From: Streptomonospora litoralis
Lineage (GTDB): Bacteria; Actinomycetota; Actinomycetes; Streptosporangiales; Streptosporangiaceae
Reading direction: 5' to 3'
Assembly: GCF_004323735.1 (NCBI RefSeq)
Contig: NZ_CP036455.1
Span: 5,637,101-5,701,100, forward strand
DNA length: 64,000 nt
Shown here piece after piece: positions 26,412 to 35,401 of the stretch; within the stretch, counting starts at the first letter, position 1; every line of letters starts with the position of its first letter. Position numbers and translations under genes: made by a program. The notes beneath the pieces are model-generated. The model saw nothing but the letters and a program-made list of their open reading frames with translations. It was not told the DNA's origin and did no database searches.

Positions 26412-28354
26412 GGCGGCGCCGGTCGATCCGCCTGGCCGTCGGAGCGGGCGGGCTGGGCGTGGTCGCCGTACTCGCGGTGATCGGCCCCCCGCTGTGGGGC
26501 GAGCAGGCCCGGAGCATGACGGGTGAGACCCGCGCCGCGCCCGGCCCCGAGCACTGGTTCGGCACCGACGCGCTGGGGCGCGATGTGCTCGCCCGCACGC
26601 TCGACGCCACCCGGCTGACGCTGGAGACCACCCTGGCGGCCACGGCGATCGCGGCGTGCGCGGGGATTCTGCTGGGATCGGCGATCTGGCTCGCGGGACC
26701 GCGGGTGCGCGCGGTCGGCATGCGCGTCATCGACATCATGGTGTCCTACCCGCCGCTCATCCTCGCGCTGCTGGTGACGGCGATCATGGGGGCGGGCCCG
26801 GTGGCCACCGTGGCGGCGGTGGGCGTGGCCGGCAGCCCCAACTTCGCGCGGTTGACCGCCAACCAGGCCGCAGCGATCGCCGGCCGCGACTTCATCTCCA
26901 CCGCGCGGCTGCTCGGTGTGCCGGGCCGCAAACTGTTCACCCGCCACCTGCTGCCGAACATGGCCGAGCCGCTGCTGGTCATGGTCTCGGTGGCGTTCGG
27001 CAGCATCCTGGTCGCCCTCTCCGGGCTGTCGTTCTTGGGGCTGGGGGTGCAGCCGCCGCAGACCGACTGGGGTTCGCTGCTGGCCGAAGGGCTCCGCGAA
27101 CTGCACACCAACCCCGCCCAGGCGATGGCACCGGCACTGGCCATCGTGGCGACCGGCGCCTGCGCGGGCCTGGTAGGCGACGCGGTGGCCGCCGCGGCCG
27201 ACCCCCGTTCGGCCGCCGGGTCGGCCGGGCGGCGCGGCCGCCGATCCGGCCCGCGGGCCCCGCTCGGTGCGGCCGCCGAGTCCGTGTCCGCCGCCGAGCA
27301 AACCGCCGAGCACAATGCGCTGACCGTGCGCGGCCTGGCCGTCACCGCTCCCGACGGCACCCGGCTGGTCGACGGAGTGGACTTCGACGTGCCCCGCGGC
27401 GCCACCGTCGGCGTGGTCGGGGAGTCGGGCTCGGGCAAAACGCTCACCGCGATGGCCGCCGCGCGGCTGCTGCCCGAAGGGCTCGGCGCCGAGGCGGACG
27501 CGCTCCGGCTGGGTGAATCCGACCTCCTCGCCGACCGGCTCGACGCGAGAACGCTGGCGACCGAACTCGGCATCGTGCACCAGGACCCCTCGGCGTCGTT
27601 CAACCCCGCACTGCGCGTCGGCACCCAGATCACCGAGGTGCTGCGCGTCCATCAGCGCCTGGAGAAGGTCGCGGCCTGGCATCGGGCCGTCGACCGCCTG
27701 CGCCAGGTGCGGGTGACCGCCCCCGAGGCCCGCATGCGCCAGTACCCGCACGAACTCTCCGGCGGTATGCGCCAGCGCGCGATGATCGCCGCGGCGCTGG
27801 CCACTTCGCCGAAGCTCATCATCGCCGACGAGCCCACGACAGCGCTCGACGTCACCGTGCAGGCCGACGTGCTGGCGCTGCTGCGCGAGGCGAACCGGCG
27901 CGACAAGGCGGCCGTGCTGCTCATCTCGCACGACATCGGCGTGGTGTCGTCGGTGTGCGACCGCATCCTGGTGATGTACGCGGGCCGGGTGGTGGAGGAG
28001 CTGACGGCCGAGGCCGTACGCCGCGGCGAGGCCGCCCACCCCTACACCCGCGCGCTGCTCGGCGCGACCCCGGCCGCCGCCTACTCTGCAGCGCGGGAGC
28101 GCGGCGAGGGGACACCCGAGCGCCTCACCGCCATTCCGGGGCGGCCGCCCGCGCCCGAGTCCCGCCCGGCGGGCTGCTCCTACGCGCCGCGGTGCCCGAT
28201 CGTCTTCGACCGCTGCCGCACCGAGGACCCGGCGCCGGTGCAGGTGCAGGGAGGCCGCGGCCGCGCCGCCTGCCACGCCGCCGAGGCGGACGGGGACCGG
28301 GAGGGGCCCGGCGCACCCGCCCACGACGACACGCCCGAAGGGTCCCGCGCATGA
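26408..28354 (+). CDS. Fused peptide ABC permease and ATPase (DppC-DppD type)
   Basis: One 648-residue polypeptide joins two usual subunits. Residues 1 to about 275 are the OppC-type permease: GTDALGRDVLARTL, five to six helices, and the coupling loop STARLLGVPGRKLFTRHLLP. A linker of about 30 residues leads to the ATPase (about 300-648): Walker A GESGSGKT (near 340), signature LSGGMRQRAMIA, Walker B LIIADEPTTALD, and the C-terminal oligopeptide-type cysteine motif CSYAPRCPIVFDRC. The reading frame is continuous with no sign of a lost stop codon. Both flanking genes overlap it by four bases. Together with the next ATPase it completes the transporter. Confidence 0.92.
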   Translation: MRRRRSIRLAVGAGGLGVVAVLAVIGPPLWGEQARSMTGETRAAPGPEHWFGTDALGRDVLARTLDATRLTLETTLAATAIAACAGILLGSAIWLAGPRVRAVGMRVIDIMVSYPPLILALLVTAIMGAGPVATVAAVGVAGSPNFARLTANQAAAIAGRDFISTARLLGVPGRKLFTRHLLPNMAEPLLVMVSVAFGSILVALSGLSFLGLGVQPPQTDWGSLLAEGLRELHTNPAQAMAPALAIVATGACAGLVGDAVAAAADPRSAAGSAGRRGRRSGPRAPLGAAAESVSAAEQTAEHNALTVRGLAVTAPDGTRLVDGVDFDVPRGATVGVVGESGSGKTLTAMAAARLLPEGLGAEADALRLGESDLLADRLDARTLATELGIVHQDPSASFNPALRVGTQITEVLRVHQRLEKVAAWHRAVDRLRQVRVTAPEARMRQYPHELSGGMRQRAMIAAALATSPKLIIADEPTTALDVTVQADVLALLREANRRDKAAVLLISHDIGVVSSVCDRILVMYAGRVVEELTAEAVRRGEAAHPYTRALLGATPAAAYSAARERGEGTPERLTAIPGRPPAPESRPAGCSYAPRCPIVFDRCRTEDPAPVQVQGGRGRAACHAAEADGDREGPGAPAHDDTPEGSRA

Positions 28355-29322
28355 CCGACGACACTCCTCCCGTCCTGGCGGCCGAAGGGCTGACCGTCGC
28401 CTTCGGGCGCGGATCCGGGCGGCACGCGGTGCTGCGCTCGATCGACCTCGACGTGCCGCCGGGCCAGGCGCTCGGGCTGGTCGGCGAGTCCGGATCGGGC
28501 AAGTCCACGCTCGCCCGGGCCCTGGTCGGCCTGGTGCGGCCGGCCGCCGGGCGGGTGCTGCACGACGGCCGCGACCCCGCGCACATGCGCCGCGCCGAAC
28601 TGGCCGAGCTGCGCCGCAGCGTGCAGCTGATCCCGCAGGACCCCTACGCCTCGCTGGATCCGCGGATGACCGTGGGCGCCGCCATCGCCGAGGCCGTCGA
28701 CCCGCGCCGCGCCGACCCGCGCCGCCACGCCGATCGGATCGCCTACTGGCTGGAAACCGTCGCGCTGGAGCGCGACGCCGCCGACCGCCACCCGCACGCC
28801 TTCTCCGGCGGCCAGCGCCAGCGCGTGGCCATCGCCCGCGCACTGGCGGCGCGCCCGCGGGCGGTGATCGCCGACGAGATCACCTCGGCGCTGGACTGCT
28901 CCGTGCAGGCCGAGATCCTCAACGTCCTGGCCGACCTGCGCGCCCGGCTCGGGCTGACCATGCTGTTCATCTCCCATGATCTGACGGTGGTCCGCCACGT
29001 CAGCGACCGGGTGGCCGTGCTCTACCTGGGCCGGGTGGTCGAGCAGGGCGAGACCGAGACGCTGTACTCGGCCCCGGCCCACCCCTACACCCGGCTGCTG
29101 CTGGACAGCGTGCCCGACGGCGGCCCGCTGCCGGAGGCGCGGGAGGCCGCGGCGGCGGAGGCGCCCGACCCGCGCGACCCGCCGCGGGGTTGCGCCTTCC
29201 ACCCGCGCTGCACCGCTCCCGGGCGCCGGGAGGACGTCTGCGCGGTCGCCGCCCCCGAACCGGACGGCCCGACCGCGGCGCGGTGCCACTTCCCGCTGGT
29301 GGGGGCCCACGCGGGGTCGTGA
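28351..29322 (+). CDS. Peptide ABC transporter ATPase (DppF/OppF type)
   Basis: The 323-residue ATPase has Walker A GESGSGKST (near residue 47), signature FSGGQRQRVAIARAL, H-loop FISHDL and the C-terminal cysteine-bearing region CAFHPRCTAPGR of oligopeptide-transporter ATPases. The Walker B region reads VIADEITSALD where the family normally has a proline after DE; the catalytic Asp-Glu pair is kept. It pairs with the ATPase half of the fused protein upstream as a heterodimer. ATGA overlap couples it to that gene. Confidence 0.92.
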   Translation: MTDDTPPVLAAEGLTVAFGRGSGRHAVLRSIDLDVPPGQALGLVGESGSGKSTLARALVGLVRPAAGRVLHDGRDPAHMRRAELAELRRSVQLIPQDPYASLDPRMTVGAAIAEAVDPRRADPRRHADRIAYWLETVALERDAADRHPHAFSGGQRQRVAIARALAARPRAVIADEITSALDCSVQAEILNVLADLRARLGLTMLFISHDLTVVRHVSDRVAVLYLGRVVEQGETETLYSAPAHPYTRLLLDSVPDGGPLPEAREAAAAEAPDPRDPPRGCAFHPRCTAPGRREDVCAVAAPEPDGPTAARCHFPLVGAHAGS

Positions 29323-29369
29323 ACCGGACAGGGCGCCCTCCGGGCGGCCCGAAACCGATGGGGGATGCG

Positions 29370-31019
29370 ATGGAGTACGCCGACACCGTCTTCTACAACG
29401 GTCCGGTGCTGACCATGGACGCCGCCGCGCCGCGCGCCGCCGCCCTGGCGGCCACCGGCGGCCTGATCAGCGCCGTCGGCGCCCGCGAGGAGATCGAGCG
29501 GCTGCGCGGCCCCGGCACCGAGACGGTCGACCTGGCCGGGCGCGCGCTGCTGCCCGGATTCGTCGAAGCGCACGGCCACCCGCTGAACACGGCCTTCACG
29601 CTGGCGCCGCCCGCGCTGGACGTGCGGCCGTTCGGGTTGCCCGACGGCGCCTCCGTCTACCGGGCGATCCGCCGGCGGCTGGCCGAGAAGCCGGACGAGC
29701 CGCTGCTGGCCTACGGCATCGACCTGCTACTGCAGCGCGACCTGGAGGTCCCGACCCGCGCGCTGCTGGACGAACTGTCGCCGCGGGCGCCGCTGGTGGT
29801 GATGACCAACAGCGGGCACGCCGCCTACGCGAACACACCTGCGCTGCGTGCGGCCGGAGTCACCCGCGAGTCCGCCGATCCCGAGGGAGCCAGGTTCGTC
29901 CGCGACGCCGCCGGCGAGCCGACCGGGGAGGCGCACGAAACGGCCGCGGTGACGGAACTGTCGCGCGTCGCCCTGGCCGGGGTCACGCCGCAGTCGGCGC
30001 TCGCGGCCCTGCGGTGGACCCTCCGCCGGCACGCCGCGGCCGGCGTCACCACCGTCGCCGATCTGGCCTGCGCACCGGCGTTCCTGCCGCTGCTGGAGGC
30101 CGCCGCGCACGAGCCGGACGTCCCGGTGCGCACCCGCGCCTACCTGATCGGCGACGAGGCGCTGGCCGCCGACCCCGGCCGGCGCTTCGCCGGACACGCG
30201 CCGGCCGCCGAGCTGTGCGGTGTCGCGGGGGTGAAACTGTGGGCCGACGGCTCACCGTGGCAGGGCAGCGTCGCCACCAGCTTCCCGTTCAAGGACAACG
30301 CGGCGACGCGGCGCATCGGCCTGGCCGGGTGCCCGCACGGGCAGATGAACTACCGGCCCGAGCAGCTCGCCGACCTGGCCGCGGCGTTCACCGCAAAGGG
30401 CTTCCCGCTCGCCTGCCACGTGCACGGCGACGTCACCGCCGACGCGGTCCTGGCCGCCTGCGCCGAGGCGGCCGCCCAGGACCCCGAAACGGTGCGGCGG
30501 CTGCGCCCGCGCCTGGAGCACTGCGGGGCGCTGACCGCCGAGCAGTTCCGCCGTGCGGCCGGACTCGGCGCGACGGTCAGCCTGTTCGTGGACCACATCC
30601 GCTACTGGGGCGGTGTCCTGGACCACGACCTGTTCGGGCGCGGACGCGCCGAGGCGTGGATGGCGGCGCGGTCGGCGCTGGACGCGGGGCACCGGATCTC
30701 CCTGCACAACGACGGCTGCTGTTCCCCGCTCGACCCGTTGAGCAGCGTGTCGACGGCTGTAACGCGCAACTGCGACACCAACGGCGAGGTCTACGGCGCC
30801 GACCAGCGCCTGACGGTGGAGGAGGCGCTGCGGGCGGTGACGGCGGATGCGGCCTGGCAACTGCACCTGGAGGACGAGGTGGGCACGCTGCGTCCCGGCA
30901 TGCGTGCGGACCTGACCGTGCTGACCGCCGATCCGGAGGCGGTACCGGCCGCGGAGCTGCGTAGGGGCGTCCGGGTCTGCGCCACCTATCTGGGCGGACG
31001 GCGCACGTTCGCGACGTGA
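29370..31019 (+). CDS. YtcJ-like metal-dependent amidohydrolase
   Basis: The 549-residue protein is an amidohydrolase family 3 member related to YtcJ/N-substituted formamide deformylase. The N-terminal beta domain ends in LLPGFVEAHGHP, whose histidines are metal ligands; GVKLWADGSPWQG, CHVHGD (near 350), RLEHCGAL and the late HNDGCCSPLDP complete the active-site pattern. A C-terminal beta domain (LRPGMRADLTVLTAD) closes it. Start: ATG 29370 with GGGGG five bases upstream; an ATG four codons earlier is possible. It ends the peptide-uptake operon, so its substrate is probably an amide taken up by the transporter. Confidence 0.88.
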   Translation: MEYADTVFYNGPVLTMDAAAPRAAALAATGGLISAVGAREEIERLRGPGTETVDLAGRALLPGFVEAHGHPLNTAFTLAPPALDVRPFGLPDGASVYRAIRRRLAEKPDEPLLAYGIDLLLQRDLEVPTRALLDELSPRAPLVVMTNSGHAAYANTPALRAAGVTRESADPEGARFVRDAAGEPTGEAHETAAVTELSRVALAGVTPQSALAALRWTLRRHAAAGVTTVADLACAPAFLPLLEAAAHEPDVPVRTRAYLIGDEALAADPGRRFAGHAPAAELCGVAGVKLWADGSPWQGSVATSFPFKDNAATRRIGLAGCPHGQMNYRPEQLADLAAAFTAKGFPLACHVHGDVTADAVLAACAEAAAQDPETVRRLRPRLEHCGALTAEQFRRAAGLGATVSLFVDHIRYWGGVLDHDLFGRGRAEAWMAARSALDAGHRISLHNDGCCSPLDPLSSVSTAVTRNCDTNGEVYGADQRLTVEEALRAVTADAAWQLHLEDEVGTLRPGMRADLTVLTADPEAVPAAELRRGVRVCATYLGGRRTFAT

Positions 31020-31064
31020 CGAACCGGCGGCGGGAAAGGCCGCACCGCCCGCGGACACACGAAG

Positions 31065-31092
31065 GCGCCCCGGGCTCGGCGGCCCGGGGCGC
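31065..31092. terminator. Bidirectional terminator hairpin
   Basis: GCGCCCCGGG and CCCGGGGCGC pair around CTCGGCGG, between the end of the peptide operon and the convergent STAS gene. Confidence 0.8.
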
Positions 31093-31142
31093 AATGCCGC
31101 TGTCGCTTTGTCGACCTGTCGGCGAGTCGGCTCGTCGCCGAC

Positions 31143-31583
31143 TCAGCTCGCTCGCGCGACGGGGCCGCCCCCGCGGGGCGTGGGCACGGCGCTACCCGCG
31201 CTCTCCGGCGGCGCGGCGCTCTCCTGGAGCCTGCCCTCGGCCTCGGCGCGGTCGGCGTAGGTACGCAGCAGACGAGGGAGACCCGTCTGCTCCAGCGCCT
31301 TCGCAGCGGGCGATTCGGCGCTCAACACGAGCGAAAGCCCGATGCCGCGCGCCTGGGTGCGCGTGTGCACCCGCTCCAGTACCTCGCGCATCTCGGACGA
31401 GCAGGAAAGCGTCGGGGTGAAGTCGATCACGAGATGCTCGATGCGCTCGTTGAGCAGCCATAGCAGCTGCTCGCGCAGGCAGCGGGTGTGCCACGGCTCG
31501 ATGCTCTGCGGAACCGTGACGACGGCCCCTCGTCCGATGTAGTCGACCTTCGCGACGATCTGCGTCGGTTGCTTCATAATCAC
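31143..31583 (-). CDS. STAS-domain anti-anti-sigma factor-like protein
   Basis: The 146-residue protein has a single STAS domain (about 10-110). The strand VTVPQSIEPWHTRCLREQLL, the helix-preceding loop TPTLSCSSEMREVLERVHTR, and a C-terminal GLPRLLRTY segment match SpoIIAA/BldG-type antagonists. The serines in LSCSS lie where the phosphorylated serine is found, so an anti-sigma kinase could switch it. A disordered tail of about 35 residues follows. GTG 31583 or ATG 31577 could be the start; AGGTGAT favours the latter. It diverges from a second STAS gene at 31945. No kinase or sigma gene is adjacent. Confidence 0.82.
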   Translation of the reverse strand: MIMKQPTQIVAKVDYIGRGAVVTVPQSIEPWHTRCLREQLLWLLNERIEHLVIDFTPTLSCSSEMREVLERVHTRTQARGIGLSLVLSAESPAAKALEQTGLPRLLRTYADRAEAEGRLQESAAPPESAGSAVPTPRGGGPVARAS

Positions 31584-31944
31584 CTGACCGGAAGCCCGGT
31601 CCCCTCCTTACGGGACCTCCGATTGTGTGGGAGTTCCCGCTGACCACGGTGCGCGTGTGCGGGAGCTCCCTGGGCCGCGCCTCCGGACCCATCCTTTTCG
31701 CTGCCCCTGGATTAATCGCCGCAAACATGAAAAAACTGCGGTCCGAAACACACAAAGGGGTCGCTGTTCTGAGGAATGAAATGATCTTCCATGCAGGACA
31801 CGCCCGAAATGGTGGATCCATAAGCGTCGTTTGCCCGACTTTGGCAAGCCGCTTGGTAGACAAGGGGAAGACCGTCGAGGAGTACGGCGGTCCGGTCCGG
31901 CCAGTGGCCTCCTCACAGCCTTCGGTCAAGGAAGACGAAGTCTC
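31584..31944. other. AT-richer divergent promoter region
   Basis: The spacer between the two STAS genes is clearly lower in GC than its surroundings, especially 31700-31800. It contains the inverted pair CCGCA/TGCGG around an A-rich loop near 31708-31732. A GTTTG-N-GGTAGA arrangement near 31829-31861 could be a sigma-B-like promoter; this is weak. No gene is convincing. Confidence 0.4.
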
Positions 31945-32301
31945 ATGCACACAGCATTCGCTTCGCCGGTCCGCTTCACAGACCGGCACACCATCGCCGC
32001 GATGCCCGTAGAGATCGACATCCACAATCGCGACGATCTGGTGTACAGCATGCTCGGGCTACTCGCCTCGGGCCACGGCGAACTCGTCGTGGACATGACC
32101 GAGACCACCTTCTGCGACTCTTCGGGCGTGCACGCACTGCTGCGTGCCCACCGCCGCGCACAGGCGCGCGGCCGGAAGATCTGCGTAGTCGCCCCGCACC
32201 CCAACGTCCGACGGGTTTTGGACATCTGCGGCGTCGGCCGGGTGATGCCGATCCACGGCGACCTCACCGAGGCCGTCCCGGATCGCCCCAAGGTCGCCTG
32301 A
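31945..32301 (+). CDS. STAS-domain anti-anti-sigma factor
   Basis: The 118-residue protein is a compact STAS domain: VEIDIHNRDDLVYSMLGLLA, the strand GELVVDMTET, then TFCDSSGVHALLRAHRRAQA. The serine pair in CDSSG is the standard phosphorylation site of SpoIIAA-type antagonists, which bind anti-sigma kinases to release sigma factors of the SigB/SigF group. The ATG at 31945 is preceded by GGAAG at long spacing. It diverges from the STAS gene at 31143. Partner proteins are not encoded in the window, so the pathway is unassigned. Confidence 0.87.
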   Translation: MHTAFASPVRFTDRHTIAAMPVEIDIHNRDDLVYSMLGLLASGHGELVVDMTETTFCDSSGVHALLRAHRRAQARGRKICVVAPHPNVRRVLDICGVGRVMPIHGDLTEAVPDRPKVA

Positions 32302-32812
32302 GGGTGGTTGCGGTCCGCGCCTGTCCGGCTCGCGGCCGCCCGCGGCGGCGCCCGCGCCCATCGGGTCGGGTGCCCGCCGGGGGCGGGCGGAGGGGCGGCG
32401 GGCGGCGCGAGCGTCTCGGGTCTGCTGGACGGTCTTGTCGGTCTGCCGGGAAGCGGGTCACCTAATGGGGAACAGCGGCGGCGACGGTGGCAGCGGGGCC
32501 GGGCCTGCGGTTACCGGGTCGGGTGGTCGCCGGTGGCGCACCCGACGAGGGGACGGCGGCGTCTGATGGCCGCACGGGGCTCCGCGTGTCCGTTGTGCCG
32601 CAGGGCGGTCCGGATACCGTGCTCATATGGCCGCATTCAGCGGCGTTTTTGGGATTTTGCGCACTGCATTCGACCGGCGACCGCTAGGAAACCCGGCAAA
32701 ACCCCCGAACCGGGCGGGGTGGCGCCCGAGGGCGGGACCGGTGCCACCTCCGCGACCAACCCCGTTCGGTGCCCGCGCCCAGACGCACGTCATGAAGTAC
32801 TACCAGCACCTC
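32302..32812. other. Gene-free region holding a degenerate repeat
   Basis: No supported gene. A degenerate copy of the 140-bp repeat occupies about 32330-32560; the remainder to 32812 shows no recognisable element. Confidence 0.5.
32330..32560 (+). repeat. Degenerate copy of the 140-bp repeat family
   Basis: The order of blocks GGTGCCCGCCGG, TCGGGTCTGCTGGACGG, TTGTCGGTCTGCCGGG and AGCGGCGGCGACGGTGG matches the units at 46.0-46.6 kb, with more divergence. It is a single copy with a partial second. Confidence 0.55.
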
Positions 32813-33409
32813 TCACCCCCGATGATCACGGGTGTCCAGTCCTTCGGCGCCGCCCTCGCAGGCCTCCACGATCCACCTCGCGCGTCGCCGCTTGCGGGTG
32901 GTGAGCGGTAGTTGCACGAGGTTCAACAGGCAGCAGAACGCCGCCCCGGCCGGACCGAACAACGGTTCGGTCTGAGAACTCAGCAGCGACCACCCGATTG
33001 CGGCGGTCGTGGCGACCAGGCCGACCGTGTTCACGGCCACGAACCACCTGCCCGGCGCCCGTTGCTGCAGAACCTTCTGCGCCTTCTCGACGGCGAGCCG
33101 GTTGACCTCGGGATCACCCCCCGGCTCGCCCCTCCTCAGCGCTCTGCGGGCCGCCCGCAGGCGTGCCGGATCGGTCTCGGGGGGCACGGCGAGCCCCCCA
33201 TCCCGGACGATCATGACGAAGACTGCGCCACCCGCCAGGCCGATCAGTACGGTGAGCGGTACCCACGGCCACAGCCCGACGGAGGACGGGACGAGGGCGG
33301 CCAGCGAGGTCAGCACCAGAACGACGCACGCGCCGAAGGCCACTCCGAAGCGGCCGGCGTGACGGTTGGCGGCCACCTGTAAGCGTTCGGCGAGCAGGTG
33401 ATCAGACAT
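32813..33409 (-). CDS. Four-helix membrane protein, paralogue 1 of 5
   Basis: The 198-residue protein is of unknown function. It has two membrane hairpins: helices near 20-42 and 47-69, then 118-140 and 148-168. Between them is a charged cytoplasmic-type linker containing RLRAARRALRRGEP and DPEVNRLAVEKAQ, shared by all five neighbours. It ends with a basic tail (TRKRRRARWIVEACE). GGAG lies eight bases before the ATG. It is the last gene of the tandem minus-strand array and is intact. No domain family is recognised. Confidence 0.82.
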   Translation of the reverse strand: MSDHLLAERLQVAANRHAGRFGVAFGACVVLVLTSLAALVPSSVGLWPWVPLTVLIGLAGGAVFVMIVRDGGLAVPPETDPARLRAARRALRRGEPGGDPEVNRLAVEKAQKVLQQRAPGRWFVAVNTVGLVATTAAIGWSLLSSQTEPLFGPAGAAFCCLLNLVQLPLTTRKRRRARWIVEACEGGAEGLDTRDHRG

Positions 33410-33480
33410 CGGTCGGTCTCCGGTGACTTGGCGACGTTGACGGCGCTGAGTCGACGGCGGCGTCGAGTCGGGAGCTTCGG

Positions 33481-34168
33481 TCAGTGGTGGTGCGGCCGGT
33501 CCCCGGCATCACCGGCGGCGGGGGTGACGGGTTCGTCCTGGTCGAGCAGCGCCGAAATGCGCTCCGATCGGCGCAGGCCGCGCTTGTGAAGGGGGTAGGC
33601 GGTCGCCGCGAGGACCGTGCAGAACACCGCGAAGACGCCGAACAGGATGGTCCGTCCCGCATGGCCGACGGCGACGGCTACGACCACCTGGCTCCACTGC
33701 AGGACGGCTCCGCACACGAAAACGGTCACGGTGAATTTCGGCGAGACCGACACCTCCGGGCTGCTCCGAGCGAGGCCGACGGCGAGACGGTTCGCCTCGG
33801 CGTCGTCCGTGGGTTCGCCGCGCTGCAGGACACGCTTGGCCGCACGCAACCGCGCCGGCTCCGTCTCCGGGCCGACTCCGGCATCGGCGCTCGTGCGCCT
33901 CACCTTGTCGGCGAAGAGCGCGCCCATGGCGGCACCCCCGACCCCCGGCAGGGCCACCAGGCCGATCCAGAAGGGGGCGGCCAGCTCAGATGCCCGGCAG
34001 GTCGACCAGGACGAGGCCGAGCAGGAACGCGGGGCCGACGAGCAGACCGGCGATTCCACCGAAGGCGCCACCCCAGCGGTAGGGGTGGGCCGCCTGGGAG
34101 ATCTGCATGCGTTCGAGCACATGTCCGCGGGCTCGGGGAGGATCGAAGTTGTTGGGGCTGCCTGCCAA
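33481..34168 (-). pseudogene. Four-helix membrane protein, paralogue 2 of 5, frameshifted
   Basis: A TTG start at 34168 has an excellent GGAGGTG ribosome site. It reads 60 codons including the first helix (AFGGIAGLLVGPAFLLGLVLV), then stops at 33986 in LPGI-stop. The neighbouring frame carries on as ELAAPFWIGLVALPG, the shared linker RLRAAKRVLQRGEP with DAEANRLAVGLA, two further helices and the tail RRSERISALLDQDEP to 33481. Removing one base in ATCTGAG (about 33995) joins the halves into a protein like the other paralogues. It is either a real single-base insertion or a sequence error. Confidence 0.8.
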
Positions 34169-34608
34169 GGGCGCACCTCCGGACTGTGGGGGCTCCTGCT
34201 GTCCCCATATCCACTCCGGCGGGCGGCATTCCGGCCGACTCCGGCCGCGTCACGGGCGCCCTGCTCACAAGGGGTACGAGTCACCCGTGGCCGCGAGGCG
34301 TCCGCAGCGGCTCCTTCAGTCCGGCTGCGCGCGGACCTGCCCCTCGAAGACGCCGACGAGGCGACCTTCTACCAGGGCGGGGACAAGGGATACATCACCT
34401 ACCCGCCCTACCGCCACTGACGGGGCGCATCGCCGGACCGCCGAACACCGCAGCAGCACTCGGGGCGCCGGGGCGACGCGCCGTCGCATCGAACCCGGTA
34501 CCGAGCGCTGCGACACCCAGACCCCCAAGCGGGTTCGAGCGCCTGCAGACCCCATATTCCCTACGGCGGTCCGCATTCCGGCTGCGCCGCTCCCCGTGCG
34601 ACGCCTAA
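34169..34608. other. Spacer between paralogues 2 and 3
   Basis: No gene is convincing. Two imperfect copies of a motif, CCCATATCCACTCCGGCGG near 34204 and CCCATATTCCCTACGGCGG near 34552, both followed by a GCATTCCGGC block, lie in the same direction about 350 bases apart. A plus-strand frame ending at 34420 has a protein-like end (EATFYQGGDKGYITYPPYRH) but no credible beginning; it may be a gene remnant. Confidence 0.4.
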
Positions 34609-35322
34609 TCACTGCACCGGAAGGGCGCCACCACCACGCGCGGCGCCGACCGATCCGATCCCTGCGGCCATCGTGTCGGCCGCGTGCAGCGCGAGCAGGC
34701 GCTCGGCACCGCGACGCTGCCGCGTCTCAGCGGGGACGGCGAAGAGCGCCATGGCGAAGAGGAGGACCGCGGCGGAACCGAAGAAGAGCATCCCGGCCGG
34801 AATTCCGTTCAGGGTGCACAAACCGGCCATCGAGCCTTCCAACAGCGCCAAGCAGAGAAAGAGCAGCCGGAGTGCTCGGGGATAGTACGGTCTCCGCACG
34901 GTGGCCCACGCCAGCGACACCGCGAGTCGGCTCACCTCGGCGTCTTCGGCCGGCACGCCCTGTTCGAGAGCACGGCGGGCCGCGTGAAGCCGCCACGGCT
35001 GTGTACCGGCATCGATGATGCCCGTGTCCAGGGCCTTGGCGGAGGCACCGACCAATAGGCCGATGACCGACCCGAACCCCAACCCCCCGACGACACACGC
35101 GAGCGGGACCGCGACCACCAAGAAGTCGACGATGTTCGCGGGAGCATCCGCGGCCGCCGTCCGATACCACCACGACCACAGCCCGACGCCCGCGATGAGG
35201 CCGAGCAGCGCCCCGAGGGGGACGGTGACGGCCAGGGGGCTCTTCGCCATGACGATCATCAGGCGCTCCCGCAGGTAGAGGCGTCTGCGAGCCGACGCGT
35301 GGAACCGGAGCGGGAGCGACAC
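34609..35322 (-). CDS. Four-helix membrane protein, paralogue 3 of 5
   Basis: The 237-residue protein has helices near 30-50, 65-95, 148-168 and 175-195, the linker RLHAARRALEQGVP with DAEVSRLAVSLA (about 110-140) and the basic tail TRQRRGAERLLALHAADT. Its plan matches paralogues 1 and 5 closely. The GTG start has AGGAGG five bases upstream, so translation should be strong. It is intact. The C-terminus adds a short glycine-rich end. Unknown function. Confidence 0.82.
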   Translation of the reverse strand: MSLPLRFHASARRRLYLRERLMIVMAKSPLAVTVPLGALLGLIAGVGLWSWWYRTAAADAPANIVDFLVVAVPLACVVGGLGFGSVIGLLVGASAKALDTGIIDAGTQPWRLHAARRALEQGVPAEDAEVSRLAVSLAWATVRRPYYPRALRLLFLCLALLEGSMAGLCTLNGIPAGMLFFGSAAVLLFAMALFAVPAETRQRRGAERLLALHAADTMAAGIGSVGAARGGGALPVQ

Positions 35323-35401
35323 GGTTGCCTCCTGGTCGTGGGGGATGGTGCGCCGCCCGCGTCCGCCGACGCCTGCTCGGCACGGGGGCGGCAGGCAGGG
35401 G

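Noticed and set aside
34330-34420. Plus-strand gene ending at 34420
   Set aside because: Only the last 20 or so residues look protein-like; no start, ribosome site or upstream conserved part could be supported. Noted as a possible remnant.
34316-34612. Minus-strand frame between paralogues 2 and 3 as a sixth paralogue
   Set aside because: It lacks membrane helices and the shared linker motif.
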